Numbered from the stretch's first letter, positions 11,656 through 23,604 are shown. The stretch: 64,000 nt of DNA from Tetraselmis striata (GCA_006384855.1 VCJN01000689.1:62001-126000), one strand, 5' to 3'. The notes: generated by a model not told the origin, from the letters alone. Program-made: numbers and translations.

Positions 11656-11759
11656 ACACGACGCAGGGACGCCCCAGCGCCCTCAGCCAAGTGCCCAGCC
11701 GTCCAAGGGCGAACCCCCGTCACTATGACGGCTGCACCCGGTGGCGCGCGGTTGCCCAT

Positions 11760-13148
11760 ATCGGGGCCAACCCTACCGGAGCTACGGTTATGTTATACCA
11801 GGCGGGAAAACTCGGTAATGCGGTAGGGTCCTGGCAAACATTCCCTAGCGCGAGGTACAAGGGTTACGGATCCCCGAGTCGCCGGCCGGACAGGGCCGAC
11901 AGCAAGGGGCGGATACCGCTCGGTTAGGGACTAGTTTTACGCGATGGGGGCGCTAAGGCCTGCCGGTTTGACCGCGGGAGGGCGGGCGGGCGGGCTGGGG
12001 CAATCTTGCCTGCGAAACGGAGCCGGGTTGCACCAAGAATCCTGTCCCGTCCTCGTGGCGTCCTGTCCTGGCCTTTTCTGTCCTCTGACCTGTCGGCGGG
12101 GCGGGGGGGGGGGGGGGCGCTCGACGCAAGCAATAACTTAGTCGGTTAGTCCCCGAACCGCGCGACCGATCGCGGGATCCTCGCCGACACACGCAACCGC
12201 GACAACCGGTAAAACCCGCAAAGCTGCGCGGCTAGTCCCGAAGGAGGGCCGTTGGAGTGCTGATGATCGGCTGGCTGGCTGACTGGCTGGCGCTGGGGGG
12301 CTGGCGGGCTGGCGGGCTGGCGGGCTGACGGGCTGACGGGCGGTCGGCTCGGCGGAGCGGACGGCGTCGCGAGTACTTAACGGCAGTACTGCGCTTAACA
12401 CAGGGAAAAAGCGGCTGAGAAGTGAGAAGACTACAAACCAACTCCTATTCCCTGTCCCGTTATCATAGATTTGCTTCTAGAGCGCATATGTTAAAGCCCT
12501 GATGTTAAAAACAACAAAAATCCTTGTTCCTGTTATTGTTTCTGTATTGAGGATCGATTGGTCCCCAGTAAAATTACAAGTACCAATACTGGTGTAAATT
12601 ATGTTTAGAGTTGTGTTCTTGGGGTTTCCTTTCTCCCTCCCTGCACATACGGTCTGCGGGTGTCGACATTAGCTGCCCGCGATCTCGTGCCATGCCGGTG
12701 ATGGACCACGGGCAGTCATGGTGCGTCAGCATTGAGAAGCCGATGTATGGCACTTTGCGTGCGAAAAACAACGGTCCCCCCCCCCCTCGTACCCATCAAA
12801 TCTTATAAAACCATCATCGTCCGCTAGACAGAACCACTCTTTAAGTTTTGTGCTGGCCTCTTGCCCGCACAACACAAACCCACGGTTTCGGAACGTGCAG
12901 ATTGCTCATGCCCTCGGAAGCGGTGTTAAACCTTCCACCCTCCGCTCTTGTTGTTGCTACATGACCAATTCACTCTTCTCCGCGCGGCTCACTGCCCGAC
13001 GACCCCTTTGCTATGTACGGCGTTGGCTTACCCACGGCCCCCAAAATGTCGACACATGCAAGGCGGCGGCTGTCGGAATGATGCGTCGCGACGGCGGCGA
13101 CTGCGCAAGACTCCATCGAGATGGCGTCGTGACGCGAAAGATACAAGA
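11760..13148. other. Intergenic with a GGCTGGC/GGCGGGC minisatellite
   Basis: No gene was found. A GC-rich run lies at 12101-12118. At about 12266-12345 a degenerate 8-bp repeat (GGCTGGCG, with GGCTGACG variants) occurs about ten times. 12480-12840 is AT-richer with a short C run at 12776-12786. Confidence 0.5.
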
Positions 13149-16100
13149 ATGAAGCAACTCGTCCAAAAGAATCTCTCCATGTTCTTCACCGCTCAAGATA
13201 CTCCTATATGCCGCCGGCTGTCGCCGGTGGAGAGGACGCCATTCCGGGCGGGAATGAGTCCCGCGCCGGTGGTTAGGACCAGCAGAACGCCCGTGCGCCC
13301 TTCGCCCGTACGAGCAAACCACATTAACTTAATTGGAAAATCACCCTCGCTACGGCCCTCACTGCCCGGTTTCGGGGACGGGATGCCTCCCGACAGTCTG
13401 CGACGCCCGGGGCTCTTCCCCATCGCCCTCGACCGTGTACTCGAGGGTAACCCTCGTCTTCAGCCGGCAGCGGACGAGAACTACCACGCCGCGTGCTACG
13501 GGGCTTTCATCGCCGGCTCGGCTGTCGAGCTGCGTAAGCTACTGGCGGCGTGCGTCACCGACGGATCGGGGTCAGAGGCTTGAGGCCATCGTCCACAACA
13601 TGGAAGCCATCGTATAGACGGCGGCTTCGTCAAGCACACCACCTACAACCAGTCCAAGTCCGGCCCTAACTCGCTGAGGAAACACTGCAACACCCATCAT
13701 CGTGATGAGCTATTGGAGAAGCGTTTTCCTTTCGTGCCGACGGCCGATTGCCGGCAACTCCTACATGTGTTTTACGTGTGCGCTCACGACGCTCCGCCGT
13801 CGCATGCCCAGGTAAAGGCATCCTTATTGGCGTATGCTCGCGAAGCCCCACCGCCTGAGCGGCTACAAGCATCCCAACCCGGCAGGCTGCCGACCACACC
13901 GTCAAAGTCAATCTTCCAGTCGACGAAGAGGCGGAAGGCTACCGACCCGAAGATCACGATCTTCTCGCGCATGCTCGCCATGTTGGTAGTCTTCTGCCGA
14001 CTCCCGTTTTTTATCGTAGATAATATCTTCTTTCGTGCCTTTGTGTGTTTCTTGGATCCTCGCCTGCCATTCCAAGGGGCAGGAAGTTTTGCGATGCGAT
14101 GTTGCCCGCTCTGCGTGAGAAGGGGCGGAAGCACATCAAGAAACTGCTTATGGGATTGAGAGGTATGTAAGTATGATGCTTTGTTGTGCAACTCCACAGG
14201 GGCAGGTTCTCATATGCTGCGTTCTTCTTCTCACACCGGCGGCAAGTCTTGCTTTTATACATGATGCTTCTCTGCTTATTGTAACACTTCGACGAGATGA
14301 TGTCATCTTTCTGCGCGATGTACTGATTGTGAATGTTGCATATATGTTGCTGTGTACATGTCTCGCTATCACGTTTGACCTATGGATGTCCCGCAAAACA
14401 GAGGACAACATGCCAATGGACATTCACTTTATCGACCATAGCTGGCTATGGCACCACTAACACATTGGCATCATCTCTTGGAAAGACTCATCCACATGCG
14501 AGGACATTGCCCCCCTGATGGAGCCGGCCCTGACATACTATGGCATGTACCCACGTATTCTCGTTGTGGTGAAGGACGGTGGCGGCAACCGGTCTATTGC
14601 TACGCGTGTGCCGGTGAGGGCATGCCTATGTTGCAGTGAATCCATGAAGCTTGCCGCTACTACCTACATAACATTATGCCGGGTCACAAAATCAACGGGG
14701 GTTGCAACGCAGCGGTGCTGCTGGCAAAACCAATGTTTGGTTTAACACGTTGCTGCTTGCCGTGAGTCAGACATTATGCCATCAGTTTGCAATCAATGAG
14801 TGGTGTTACTGTTTTGCTAGCGCACTAATATTCACACACCGTTGTGCTCCGTTGACATGTGTGCAATATCTAGGAGATCATCAAAAAGCTGCAGTCATGC
14901 ATCACATGGACCAAGAAGTCCTCGAAGGGCTGGTCTGTCCTGAGAGCGGCGCATGAATGCATATCGGTGAGAAGAGTGTCAAGCTCACCGCTCCCGTGAA
15001 GACAAGATTAAACACCGTAAGCTCATGTTGCATGCATGCCCCCGCCCACCCACACACGTACACCGTTGCTAAGTAGTAGTAACATTACGTGTTTATAATA
15101 CATGCATGAGAGATGCTGCTTGGGCTGCTGAGCAAACGCAATATCGTCGACTACATGTATGGAGAAGTTCCCGCGATACATCTTCATCTACTTTGCGTGG
15201 TTGCAAGCCGAAATAGCACTCGAATGGGAGGTAGCTACTGCCGCCGTGGAGGGCGTGCTTCGCCATTCATGCAGCCTTGTCACCAAAACCCGGAACCATG
15301 AATCTCACTAGTCGCTGCTAGATGCTATTGCCTCTGTCACCAAGTTGTATGCCGACAAGCTTGGCTGCCGAGCAACGAGCGCCACGGCCCGTAGCGCACC
15401 GGATGCAGATGATGCCGAGGACAGACACTTCAACGGCCAGTTCGACACTAGGTTTGTTTTGAAGTGCTCTGACAACCAACACATGTTGGGACTCTGCGCG
15501 GCCATCACTTGCGCACTATATTGAATATATGGAATGCGTTGTGCATGCTGAGGGATGACATCTACAAGATGACTGGTGCTATGACGGACTGGACCGCATC
15601 CGCGTGGATGTCGAAGCCATGCTGGAACCGTTCTACGATGAGTTCATCCCTGAACGTGGGCATGAGGTGATGGCAGTTATGTTGGATCCTCGCCTAGCTA
15701 GTTGGGGGCGTCGTCTTCATGCATGGAATTTATGCCAAATACATTTGTAATGCGGACCATGTCAAGATTGTTGCATCAGCCCTTGTGAGGCAATACACGG
15801 CGGAGGAGGTGATGTTGCCGGCACTGTATGAGATGGGCAATGCCATGCACACTTCCACGCAACCCCGTGCGCATGCTACAATGGATGCCGGTGCTAGTAT
15901 TGCGTCAACCCCTGCCAATCGACGTGAGGATATTGACATGGTGAATGATGGTGAAGAGCCGGATCCCGGAGAACTTGATGAGTTGTCGCGGCAGCACCGG
16001 CAGCAAGTGGTGAAGGACGAGTTGGCACGGTACTACACCGCCGCCGGGACCATAAGCCAGGACGGCGGCTTTGCGTTTCCCTCCTCGACTGATGAAAGAC

Positions 16101-16363
16101 TAAATGCGGGCCTCTACCCCATTGTGTCTGAGCTAGCTCGTCTTAGTCTTTGCATTCATGCTAGTAAGATAGAATGTGAGCGCATATTCTCTTTAGCGGG
16201 GTTGGTCACCCATGACCGTCATGCGTCACCAAATGGATGTGGAGATGACGTCCACTTAGGTTTTCATCAGCAAGAGCGTGGACGATGCTGCCACGGAGAC
16301 ACGGCGTTCCAGACCGGGGCCGATACCGGGCGCGTCGTCGTGTATGAGTACCCAATATACTAG
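13149..16363 (+). pseudogene. hAT-family transposase, decayed
   Basis: Conserved hAT pieces appear in order but in different frames. There is an ATG-started N-terminal frame at 13149. The first catalytic-type segment reads TFDLWMSRKTED...IHFIDHSW (14368-14457). An in-frame TAA at 14458-14460 follows, then HIGIISWKDSSTCEDIAPLM and VVVKDGGGN with the second Asp. A VMAVMLDPRLASW motif lies near 15670. The C-terminal dimerisation domain (15719-16363) reads YPIVSELARLSLCIHASKIE then CERIFSLAG. The stop and the frame changes mean the copy is unlikely to be active, though some breaks could be introns. No terminal inverted repeats or 8-bp target duplications were identified. Confidence 0.75.
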
Positions 16364-19040
16364 CGTAAGTTTTGATGCATCCCGTCGAATTTCATCGTAA
16401 ATTTAAAAAGCGGCACTACGGTAAAGCTCTACCCCCAGTAAAATCTTCCGGGATGCCGTTTTTAGTCCTTTCGTTCCGTTTTCGGCGGCCTTCGCATTTT
16501 CGTCGCGATATGTATTGCGCAATAAACTATTAGTACTTAGCGCAGAATGGGAGGGGTTTCAGGGACCGACCTTGCACGGCAAAAAGTTGTCCCCATCTAC
16601 TTTGACGACATCCAGGACCGTAACCGAGCAGGATCTTCAATTTTCGGCTTTAAATAATGTCGATATAGTGATATGCTGCACCAAGTACTAAACCGGCTTG
16701 GCGCCGTGTACGAAGAAAACCCGATATCGGCATTTCAGGAACGCCGTGGATAGTTTCCATCCTCAAGGAGAACATGGGCCAAGACACCTTCACGGTTGCG
16801 TTCCCTGCCGTTGGCATCACGATCCCATCGGAACTTGATCGCGCGCCATCGAGGCAATAGCATTATATAGTGCGCGGCATTGCGGGCCCCATGTGAGTTT
16901 TTTTAATGCATCCAGTTGTAATATAAATTCTAGGAGCCTCAAGTATTGCAACACTACAAGAAAACACCGATTTCGGTGCAAGAAAACCCTCGGAGTTTTC
17001 TCCATGCCACGTTTTCGTCTTGCACCTAGGCTTTCTCGTTGTACCGCAAATACCAATATATGCCTAAGGACATTGATTATGTATGGCCCATTTATTCAAA
17101 AAGTATTTGCGTACATTGTTTGAAAATAGATAGCAATACAAGAATGCGGACCGATCGATGATTGCACGATGATGATTAAAGTAAAAGTCCACCTCGCTCA
17201 TCGCTTCTCTATATAGATAGTTATTCCTACTACCGTCGCACGAGTTTCGGACGCAAATAATCCATAAGGGAAACCCTTGGTCAATAAGCGAGAAGTGACC
17301 CCGTTTGTAGGCAAAGGGTTGTAAACGTGTACCACTCAATGGTTATATCGAAGATGTCCTCGTACATGAAGCAATAAGCCGGTGTAGGACCACTACAATA
17401 CCATTGCAGCTACAAGGATACATGGCAAGCAGCGACAACGGTACCGGTAGCTAGTACATGTACCGTACATGTAGTGATGTGGGGTGGGATGGGGGAATGG
17501 CATCGGGGTGCACAGTCGGTGTAAAGACGGTGCGCGCTCTTTTCCTTTGTCATCCCGCTTGCTTTGCTACTGCAATGATGCATTATCGACTAATGCCACT
17601 GACAACCACACCCCTCCACATAAGTCCGGCGGGCTTCGGGGATTCAATCGACATGCACGTACGTGGTTGCAATGAGGCCGTGCATGCGTGCGTGCATGTT
17701 GCCAAGGGAAGTACGGCTTGGGGGACATGCTGTGATGGCGCGCTAGAACCGATGTTGCCACGTGGTAGTCGTTCCCATCAGGACTCTCACCTAGGCAAAA
17801 GCAAAGCAAGTGGTACTAGCGCTTACTGAAAAGTAAATAATTTATCGCGCCATCCGCGCCACGTGCATGTATAGCCATAGGAAACAAGTCAACTGCCCCG
17901 TACGCTTACCACACCACCCTTGCTATGATAGCTATCCACCATGCGTGTAGGGCATCGAAGTTAGGTTATTTACAGGGTATGGAACAAGCCATATGTACGA
18001 ATTCCGCTACCGTACGAGCAAAATCATCGGAAACATGTTGTGATCGTCGCACGCGCGCGCATGAGAAGGTCCTCGTGGCCTCATCGCCGTAGGGCGAAGC
18101 TTTCCTATCGTAGTGCGTGGCTATATGATTATCGCACGGCACCGCGCCGCCGAGTGGCAGTGAAGTAATGGCGCGCACTGCAATGCATCGATGTTGGTGG
18201 AAATATTGCTATGAAAAGGGGGAATCGGGTGTGACGGCCGCGCGCATCGATCGAAGGGGACATGTGCCAAGTACGAGTGATCCGTGTGCGAGCACTACAC
18301 ACCCAGCAGCACATAGTACGCCACCGGATCTAGGTATTAAGAGACACGTGCAGTGAATTTCCACGCGCAGTATGTGGCCACATGTAGCAATAAACGATAC
18401 GTTCGACCTTTTTAGCGTTGTAGCCCGAAACGTAGTGCATCAACGTGCCCGGACGACCTCAATAGCAGCCTCATGTATGGGCTACCCCTCGCGTAAAATA
18501 TAATGAGATTTATTTCAGACTTTTTTGAGCAATCCATGTAACCCTATGAATATCTGCGTGTCTTATTGCTAGGGTGCGAGGGCAACATTGTAGTTGCGAT
18601 GGTATCAGCACACACCGCGCAGGGCTCGCGCTTATACATGGCCCCACTGCACCCCACAACGTCCTATCTAGCCCCTTTGCTGTCATGTTCTCTCAACCAT
18701 CCATGGCGGCCGTCCCACCATGCCATGTTCTATATGCACGTGCGGTGGCACGTATGGGGCACCAACCCGCCCAATGTTGTGGGGGTACTGTAAACGCCCC
18801 ATGTGGCGCCATGCCCACTCGTGTGGCACAATTGTTAGGGCGATAGGGTATTATAAATCCCCATGATGATAAAGGCTGATTATTAACAATATGCAGTATT
18901 AGGGTTTCATGTCACAATCCCTATTCATTGTATTGACTTGCCCATCTTTTCGTAAACTCGGATTTGGCGAGAAATAAGGGGCATTGGACTTGTGTGGAGA
19001 GGTGTATTACGGCTAAGGCTCCGCATCAAGAATCAATAAA
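16364..19040. other. Gene-poor intergenic DNA
   Basis: Only short frames without family features. 16380-16800 and 17050-17450 are AT-rich; 17458-18830 has scattered short ORFs I cannot support as genes. Confidence 0.4.
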
Positions 19041-19330
19041 AGATCGAATCATGGTGCACCAGACAGATCGTGAATCGCACCAAGAATCAATATTTAGGCG
19101 CGGAATTTACTGGTGCACCGATATTTATTGGGCTGTAATATTCGGTGCACCGATATTTAGGCGCGGAATTTACTGATGCACTGATATTAAGGTACCGGTA
19201 TTTACTGGTGCACCGATACTTCGGTGCCGACATTAACTGATGCACCAACATTTAACCGCATATTTTACCGATGCACCAATATTTATCTGCGTAATTGAAT
19301 CAACGACTGGTGCACCAAGAATCAACCGAG
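19041..19330. repeat. Degenerate GGTGCACC-centred tandem repeats, block 1
   Basis: The palindromic octamer GGTGCACC, or close variants, recurs roughly every 30-40 bp, usually followed by an A/G-AT-ATTTA word and preceded by GGAATTTACT. Examples are at about 19110, 19149 and 19207. The units are too diverged for a fixed period. Confidence 0.7.
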
Positions 19331-19739
19331 AATCAGCCACAGTGGGAGACATGTGTCATCGACGGCTTCGGTCGTGACGATGCTTAGAGAGGGTTGTACT
19401 CATTGATGATTCCCGCGGACGAAGGGGGAGGGCAGGGGCCGCAATCTTTTTCCCAAGTTGTATGGGATTGGTCCCATACATGCTTCTTAGTACTTAGCGC
19501 ATCACACATGCTGCAGTAATGTGGTGTGCGTCCTGTCCACTTGATGCATGGATCAAAGTGTAATAATAATATGATGATGAAATAAAGCCCTTATGTAATA
19601 AAAACTCCTCGTACTTGTACGAGTAATCATAATATGATGATGTTAATTGAGGCTCATTTTCATCGCATGAACTTGACACAATTTCCTTTCTTCCAGATTA
19701 ACTTCAAATTCGCGGAGTAAAATCGATTAATACTGCATA

Positions 19740-19995
19740 CATCACCTCTGGTGCACCAATATTTTCGCATAATTTTCTGGTGCACCAATATTTACACACG
19801 GAATTTACTGGTGCACCGATATTTAGACACGGAATTTACTGGTGCACCGATATTTATGTGGTGGATTTACCGGTGCACCAATGTTTAGCAACCCAATTAA
19901 ATCGATTAAAGATCGGATCAACTGGATCATGCACCAATTCTTGATCTTTTTTTTCCGTCATGCACCAATTCTTGATATTTATCTCCTGAGGCTTG
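19740..19995. repeat. Degenerate GGTGCACC-centred tandem repeats, block 2
   Basis: The same unit type as the block at 19041, separated by about 400 bp of AT-rich sequence. Successive units read GGTGCACCAATATTT, GGTGCACCGATATTTA and similar, with ACGGAATTTACT between them. The last units degrade to GCACCAATTCTTGAT. Confidence 0.7.
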
Positions 19996-20245
19996 ATGCG
20001 GAGCCCTAATTACGGCTGGATGATTACGGTGCGCGTAACGGCGCGCGTTTTGCCCGTTGATAAATCAAAAGCAAAGTTCGCACCGGGACATTGGCCAAAG
20101 GCCGCCTTAGCACTTGGCATGTTTCGCCAATTGCAATCGTAGGTCTGGCATAGCTCTTAAACCATCGCCTCATTCAAACCCCCAAGGGCCAATGCATCAA
20201 CCAGGTAAATCCCGGGACACGCCGGGCCGCGACATTGCCGAAATA

Positions 20246-20332
20246 CATCGACTAGGAATCGAAACCGGGACCTCTCGGATGATAAGAGACGACCACTCAA
20301 CCGCCAAACGGACAAGGAGTGTCGCCCGTTAA
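20246..20332 (-). other. tRNA-like sequence, possible tRNA-derived SINE or pseudo-tRNA
   Basis: On the minus strand an A-box-like TTGGCGGTTGAGTGGTCG is followed by a possible anticodon stem CTCTT/GAGAG with a 7-nt loop reading CAT at the anticodon position, and then a B-box-like GGTTTCGATTCC. The T stem and acceptor stem do not pair well, so I do not call a functional tRNA. The promoter-like boxes with decayed stems suggest a tRNA-derived repeat. Confidence 0.3.
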
Positions 20333-21303
20333 ATCGTTAATATTGAGCGGGTAATGAATATGGGTGAATTGTCATTTTCTTGTTCGGTTTGCTGGCCCTG
20401 CACGCTGAGGCTTTCTTGGTGTAGCTCGCGAAAGCTAGCCATACACACACTGGCCAGAAAATCAGCCAGCCCTTATTGTCAACGTGGCGCCGCCGTTTCT
20501 CCTTGCTCATCAACATGGCACATGCAGACAACGTCCTTGGCGGGGTCGCGGCGGCACGCGTGTGGCACGTGATGGTGCTCATGCGCCTACGTCGCGTCGC
20601 TCGTCGGCATGTGTTGCTATGATCCGGGTCATCGGCTGCAAGCGTACTCGCTACGGCTGATGGCCTACCCCGGGGCGGTGGTCCCCATGGGTTTCATTTT
20701 TCCCTTTCGCTCTTTCTGGTCGTTCCTTGGCTTCAGTGCTTCCCTTGACCCTTAATTTGGTTCCTTGCTTGGTAGCTTGGCTACTTCCTAGTTCCCTTGG
20801 CTCTTCCTTGGTTCTTGGCGGCTCCATGGCCTCCTGCTTGACCCTTGGTTTCATGCTCTCTTTTGCTGGCAACCTTTCATAGTTGCTTTTTGTTCTGTTT
20901 GTAGTGCGCATATTTTAAAGGACTGATGTATAAGTAGAAATGTCGTTTTATTGTCTGGCTTTAGATCCTGGTAAAGTGAAGTAAAGTAAACCAAACTCTC
21001 GGTCCTGGTCCTTACTATTGGTACAAGTATTCCCTGCGCGCGCTATTTTCATGAATAATCAATAATCTTCGTCCGCCAAAGCGCGCGCGCGCGCGACGAT
21101 TGATTGACGACGATTGGCGGGTGGTCTGCTGTTGACACGTGGCTGCTGGTAGTGACAGGTGTCGAAGTAGTGCCGAGCTGACGATGTGATGCTGGGTATG
21201 GTTTATACACCGGGAGCTGAGCTGAGCTGAGCACATACGTCGAGGTGATGCATGACTTCTGGTCACCCTACCAGTAAATTAGTATGGCTAGTATGGCTAG
21301 TAT
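20333..21303. other. Intergenic with low-complexity stretches
   Basis: 20690-20880 is a CTTGG/TTCC-rich run. A GCGCGC run lies at 21081-21095, GAGCT repeats at 21208-21230, and GCTAGTATG repeats at 21282-21313. No gene was supported. Confidence 0.4.
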
Positions 21304-21397
21304 AGCTAGTATGGGAGTGAGCTCCGCGGCTCGGGGGTTGGTGGAACGGCATGCCGCCCTCGTGACTGCCCATGTTTGTAAATATATGATCTCGAGG
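21304..21397 (+). repeat. 94-bp direct repeat, left copy
   Basis: Matches 22611-22704 over 94 bp without a difference that I could see. It starts AGCTAGTATGGGAGTGAG and ends GATCTCGAGG. The right copy holds the ATG and first codons of the ORF at 22618; this left copy carries the same start but soon diverges. Confidence 0.9.
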
Positions 21398-21422
21398 CTC
21401 ATTCCGGGTTGAGGGGGCTGGA

Positions 21423-21794
21423 GTGTTGCCGTCACCCCCTGCGCCACATGTGGCTGTGCTACCGGCGCCTTCTTCGCAGCCCGCACCGGCGCCCGCCGCG
21501 CCCCCGCCTCCGCCCGCTGCGGTTCTCGAGTACTATGGCCGCGCGGTAGAGGAGCTCCGCAATGGCTTGCTCATCCTGGAGCGCACCGAGGCGGCGGACT
21601 ACAACGCGGTGTGGCGGACAGTGGGGCGCACCCTAGGTGGCTTGCGTCATGTCGGCGCTGACTTCCACCGAGACATGGGGCTGCTGGGGCTCCACATCGA
21701 GGCGAAGGAGAAGCAAGAGCACCAGCGGGCGGCTGCCGCGACTCAACATGACGGGAAGCATAAGAAGCGGGCGAAGCGACACCGTCCATCATGA
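21423..21794 (+). CDS. Hypothetical ORF end, coiled and basic C-terminus
   Basis: An open frame without an early ATG, probably the last exon or a fragment. It starts Pro/Ala-rich, then has a helical region (VEELRNGLLILERTEAADYN, LGLHIEAKEKQEHQ) and ends in a basic KHKKRAKRHRPS tail. It lies between the two 94-bp repeats and may belong to the same element as the ORF at 22618. I do not recognise a family. Confidence 0.35.
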   Translation: MLPSPPAPHVAVLPAPSSQPAPAPAAPPPPPAAVLEYYGRAVEELRNGLLILERTEAADYNAVWRTVGRTLGGLRHVGADFHRDMGLLGLHIEAKEKQEHQRAAAATQHDGKHKKRAKRHRPS

Positions 21795-22610
21795 CCTCTC
21801 CTTGCATGTTCTCTGCGTGTTTGCCTTATTATGTGTATGGCGTGAGGCTTGTGTAAGTGTGTGTTTTCTGATTATGCTTTGCCCCTTGCCCTCTACTCAG
21901 GCCTAGGTTCATTCTCTTCCCTCGAGACCTCGGGGATCCGCGTGCGGTGCTGGGGGCCGCACCGGGTCCTGGCCAGTGGAATTGCACGCCCCCCTCCCCA
22001 CGCAGGGAGTAGGGTTGCGTGCCCGTTATGGCCCGAGCTGGTTTACATCCCCCAGCTTGCAACCGAGGGTGCACCCCTCCCATCGCGGCAGGCGGCTTGC
22101 CCGGCGTGCGGCAGTGGGTGCGGCCGTGCGTTGGGGTCAAACCTTGCCGTCAAGTCCACTCAGCTCGAATCCCTGATGGAGCTGTTTTTCCAGGGCCAGG
22201 CTCTCAAATTGCGAGGAAGCCCCTTGAGCCCCCGCTCCCACCCTCCAGCACAACACTGGGGGTTCCGAGAGGTTGAGCAGCTCGGGTATGGGCACAACGC
22301 GGGAGAGGGGCACGGAGATACACTTCCGTGCAGCGCCTGGTTCCCCAAATACCAGTGCCACCCCAGGATCGGGCCACACGCAGCCAAGCCCCTCCACCTA
22401 AGGCCGAGTGTAGAGCCGTGCCTGGCTATGACACGCAATATGCTCGGAGGGGAAGGTTCAGAGACTAGACGGGAGCCGGTGCGGCGGGGCACCGCTGTGC
22501 TCAAGATATAGTCCCTCACCACCCGAGAGGGTGCCTGTAGTGAGCTCCCCAGGGAGGGGTGAGCTACATGGGCTGGGCCGTTCCCAGCTATGTGAGATCG
22601 TATAATATGG
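21795..22610. other. Spacer between ORFs, no supported gene
   Basis: GC-rich sequence with only overlapping shadow frames in both directions. It is part of the roughly 1.2-kb segment bounded by the 94-bp repeats. Confidence 0.35.
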
Positions 22611-22704
22611 AGCTAGTATGGGAGTGAGCTCCGCGGCTCGGGGGTTGGTGGAACGGCATGCCGCCCTCGTGACTGCCCATGTTTGTAAATATATGATCTC
22701 GAGG
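22611..22704 (+). repeat. 94-bp direct repeat, right copy
   Basis: Partner of 21304-21397. It contains the start codon (22618-22620) and the first 29 codons of the following ORF. Confidence 0.9.
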
Positions 22705-23604
22705 TGCTTGGCCCCGGTGGTTGGGTGCCAGATTATTCTGCCCTCGACGGAGCACAACCCCGTCATTGTTGATCTATACGGCGACGCGCTCATGAACCTC
22801 CCGGCGCCTGGAGACGCTCACTGGCGTGTACAGCACGACGCTATCGCAGATGCCTTCCGCGATCACTGTGTTCACGACCTAGGTATCGCGGTACGGCGGG
22901 AGGTGGATGACTTGTTCCAGCAGGCAGTGCCTCTCGGCAACACCGTACCCCGGGATGAACTCAAGGACCTAGTGCCGGACGCAGAGCTCTCCCTTCCAGC
23001 GTTCAACGTCGTGACCGGGAGCTATGATCCCCGGAGCTTGAAGTCCACGCTGCTAGAGTTCAAGACTATGCGGTACGGGGTCAAGTACACTTCAGTGCCC
23101 CGGGCCACGGCTGTGGATCGGTTTGAGCGCTCCCTGTTGGGCGACATACAACGGGGGTTGGCTGCGCGGGACGCGGCGTGGCACAACACAGAGCCCGGAC
23201 AGAAGGGTCCTCTTCGAGACATCCTGGATATGTCGGAGTACACGGGCATGGTCTTCGGCACAGTGGGTGAGGTGAGCAAGGGGGTGCACCGCACAGTGCG
23301 TGGTATCGCATGCTTGGCTGCGGACCAGGGTGCCCTCTCATCGCGGGGCACTCGGTGCATCACCCGGGCTCACCAGGAGGCCTTGCTCGCAAGAGATTTC
23401 CTCGGGGTCCTGAGCTTGGTGGCCGCTCGAGAGCGTGCTCGCTGCCTCATCAGACGGCGCAGATTCGTCTCCCATCCCGTTGCTGAAGCTGCACAGCACG
23501 TCCGAGGATCACCTACACACACACGTGCTCGCGTGGCCCGGACTCTGAACCGTGTGCGCATCACTCATCCATCCCGCCTTATGCGGGATGCGGGCCGCTT
23601 TTAG
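22618..23604 (+). CDS. Algal mobile-type ORF, PD-(D/E)XK nuclease-like
   Basis: A single open frame of 328 codons with a true ATG. Residues 118-149 read DLVPDAELSL then LLEFKT, which fits the PD...(D/E)xK pattern with D121, E147 and K149. Residues 206-225 read SEYTGMVFGTVGEVSKGVHR. I recall a similar order (PD-x-RL, FDxKT-x-G, then VRGLVFGAxGE) in large families of unannotated proteins in green-algal and related genomes, apparently linked to mobile elements. The basic C-terminus (RARCLIRRRRF) could bind nucleic acid. Nuclease activity is inferred. The 5' end is duplicated upstream as part of the 94-bp repeat. Confidence 0.5.
   Translation: MGVSSAARGLVERHAALVTAHVCKYMISRCLAPVVGCQIILPSTEHNPVIVDLYGDALMNLPAPGDAHWRVQHDAIADAFRDHCVHDLGIAVRREVDDLFQQAVPLGNTVPRDELKDLVPDAELSLPAFNVVTGSYDPRSLKSTLLEFKTMRYGVKYTSVPRATAVDRFERSLLGDIQRGLAARDAAWHNTEPGQKGPLRDILDMSEYTGMVFGTVGEVSKGVHRTVRGIACLAADQGALSSRGTRCITRAHQEALLARDFLGVLSLVAARERARCLIRRRRFVSHPVAEAAQHVRGSPTHTRARVARTLNRVRITHPSRLMRDAGRF

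Larger units (their letters stand above)
8065..11759 (-). mobile_element. Non-LTR retrotransposon (LINE, APE-endonuclease type), decayed
   Basis: Reading on the minus strand there is an APE-like endonuclease, then a reverse transcriptase, then a C-terminal CCHC zinc knuckle, the order of L1-like LINEs. Coding is broken by at least two frameshifts and one in-frame stop, so this copy is inactive. No LTRs flank it. The true 5' end is to the right of 11655 and the 3' end to the left of 8065; neither is defined by a visible target-site duplication. Confidence 0.9.

Noticed and set aside
20246-20332. Functional tRNA-Met gene
   Set aside because: The anticodon loop reads CAT but the T stem and acceptor stem do not pair.
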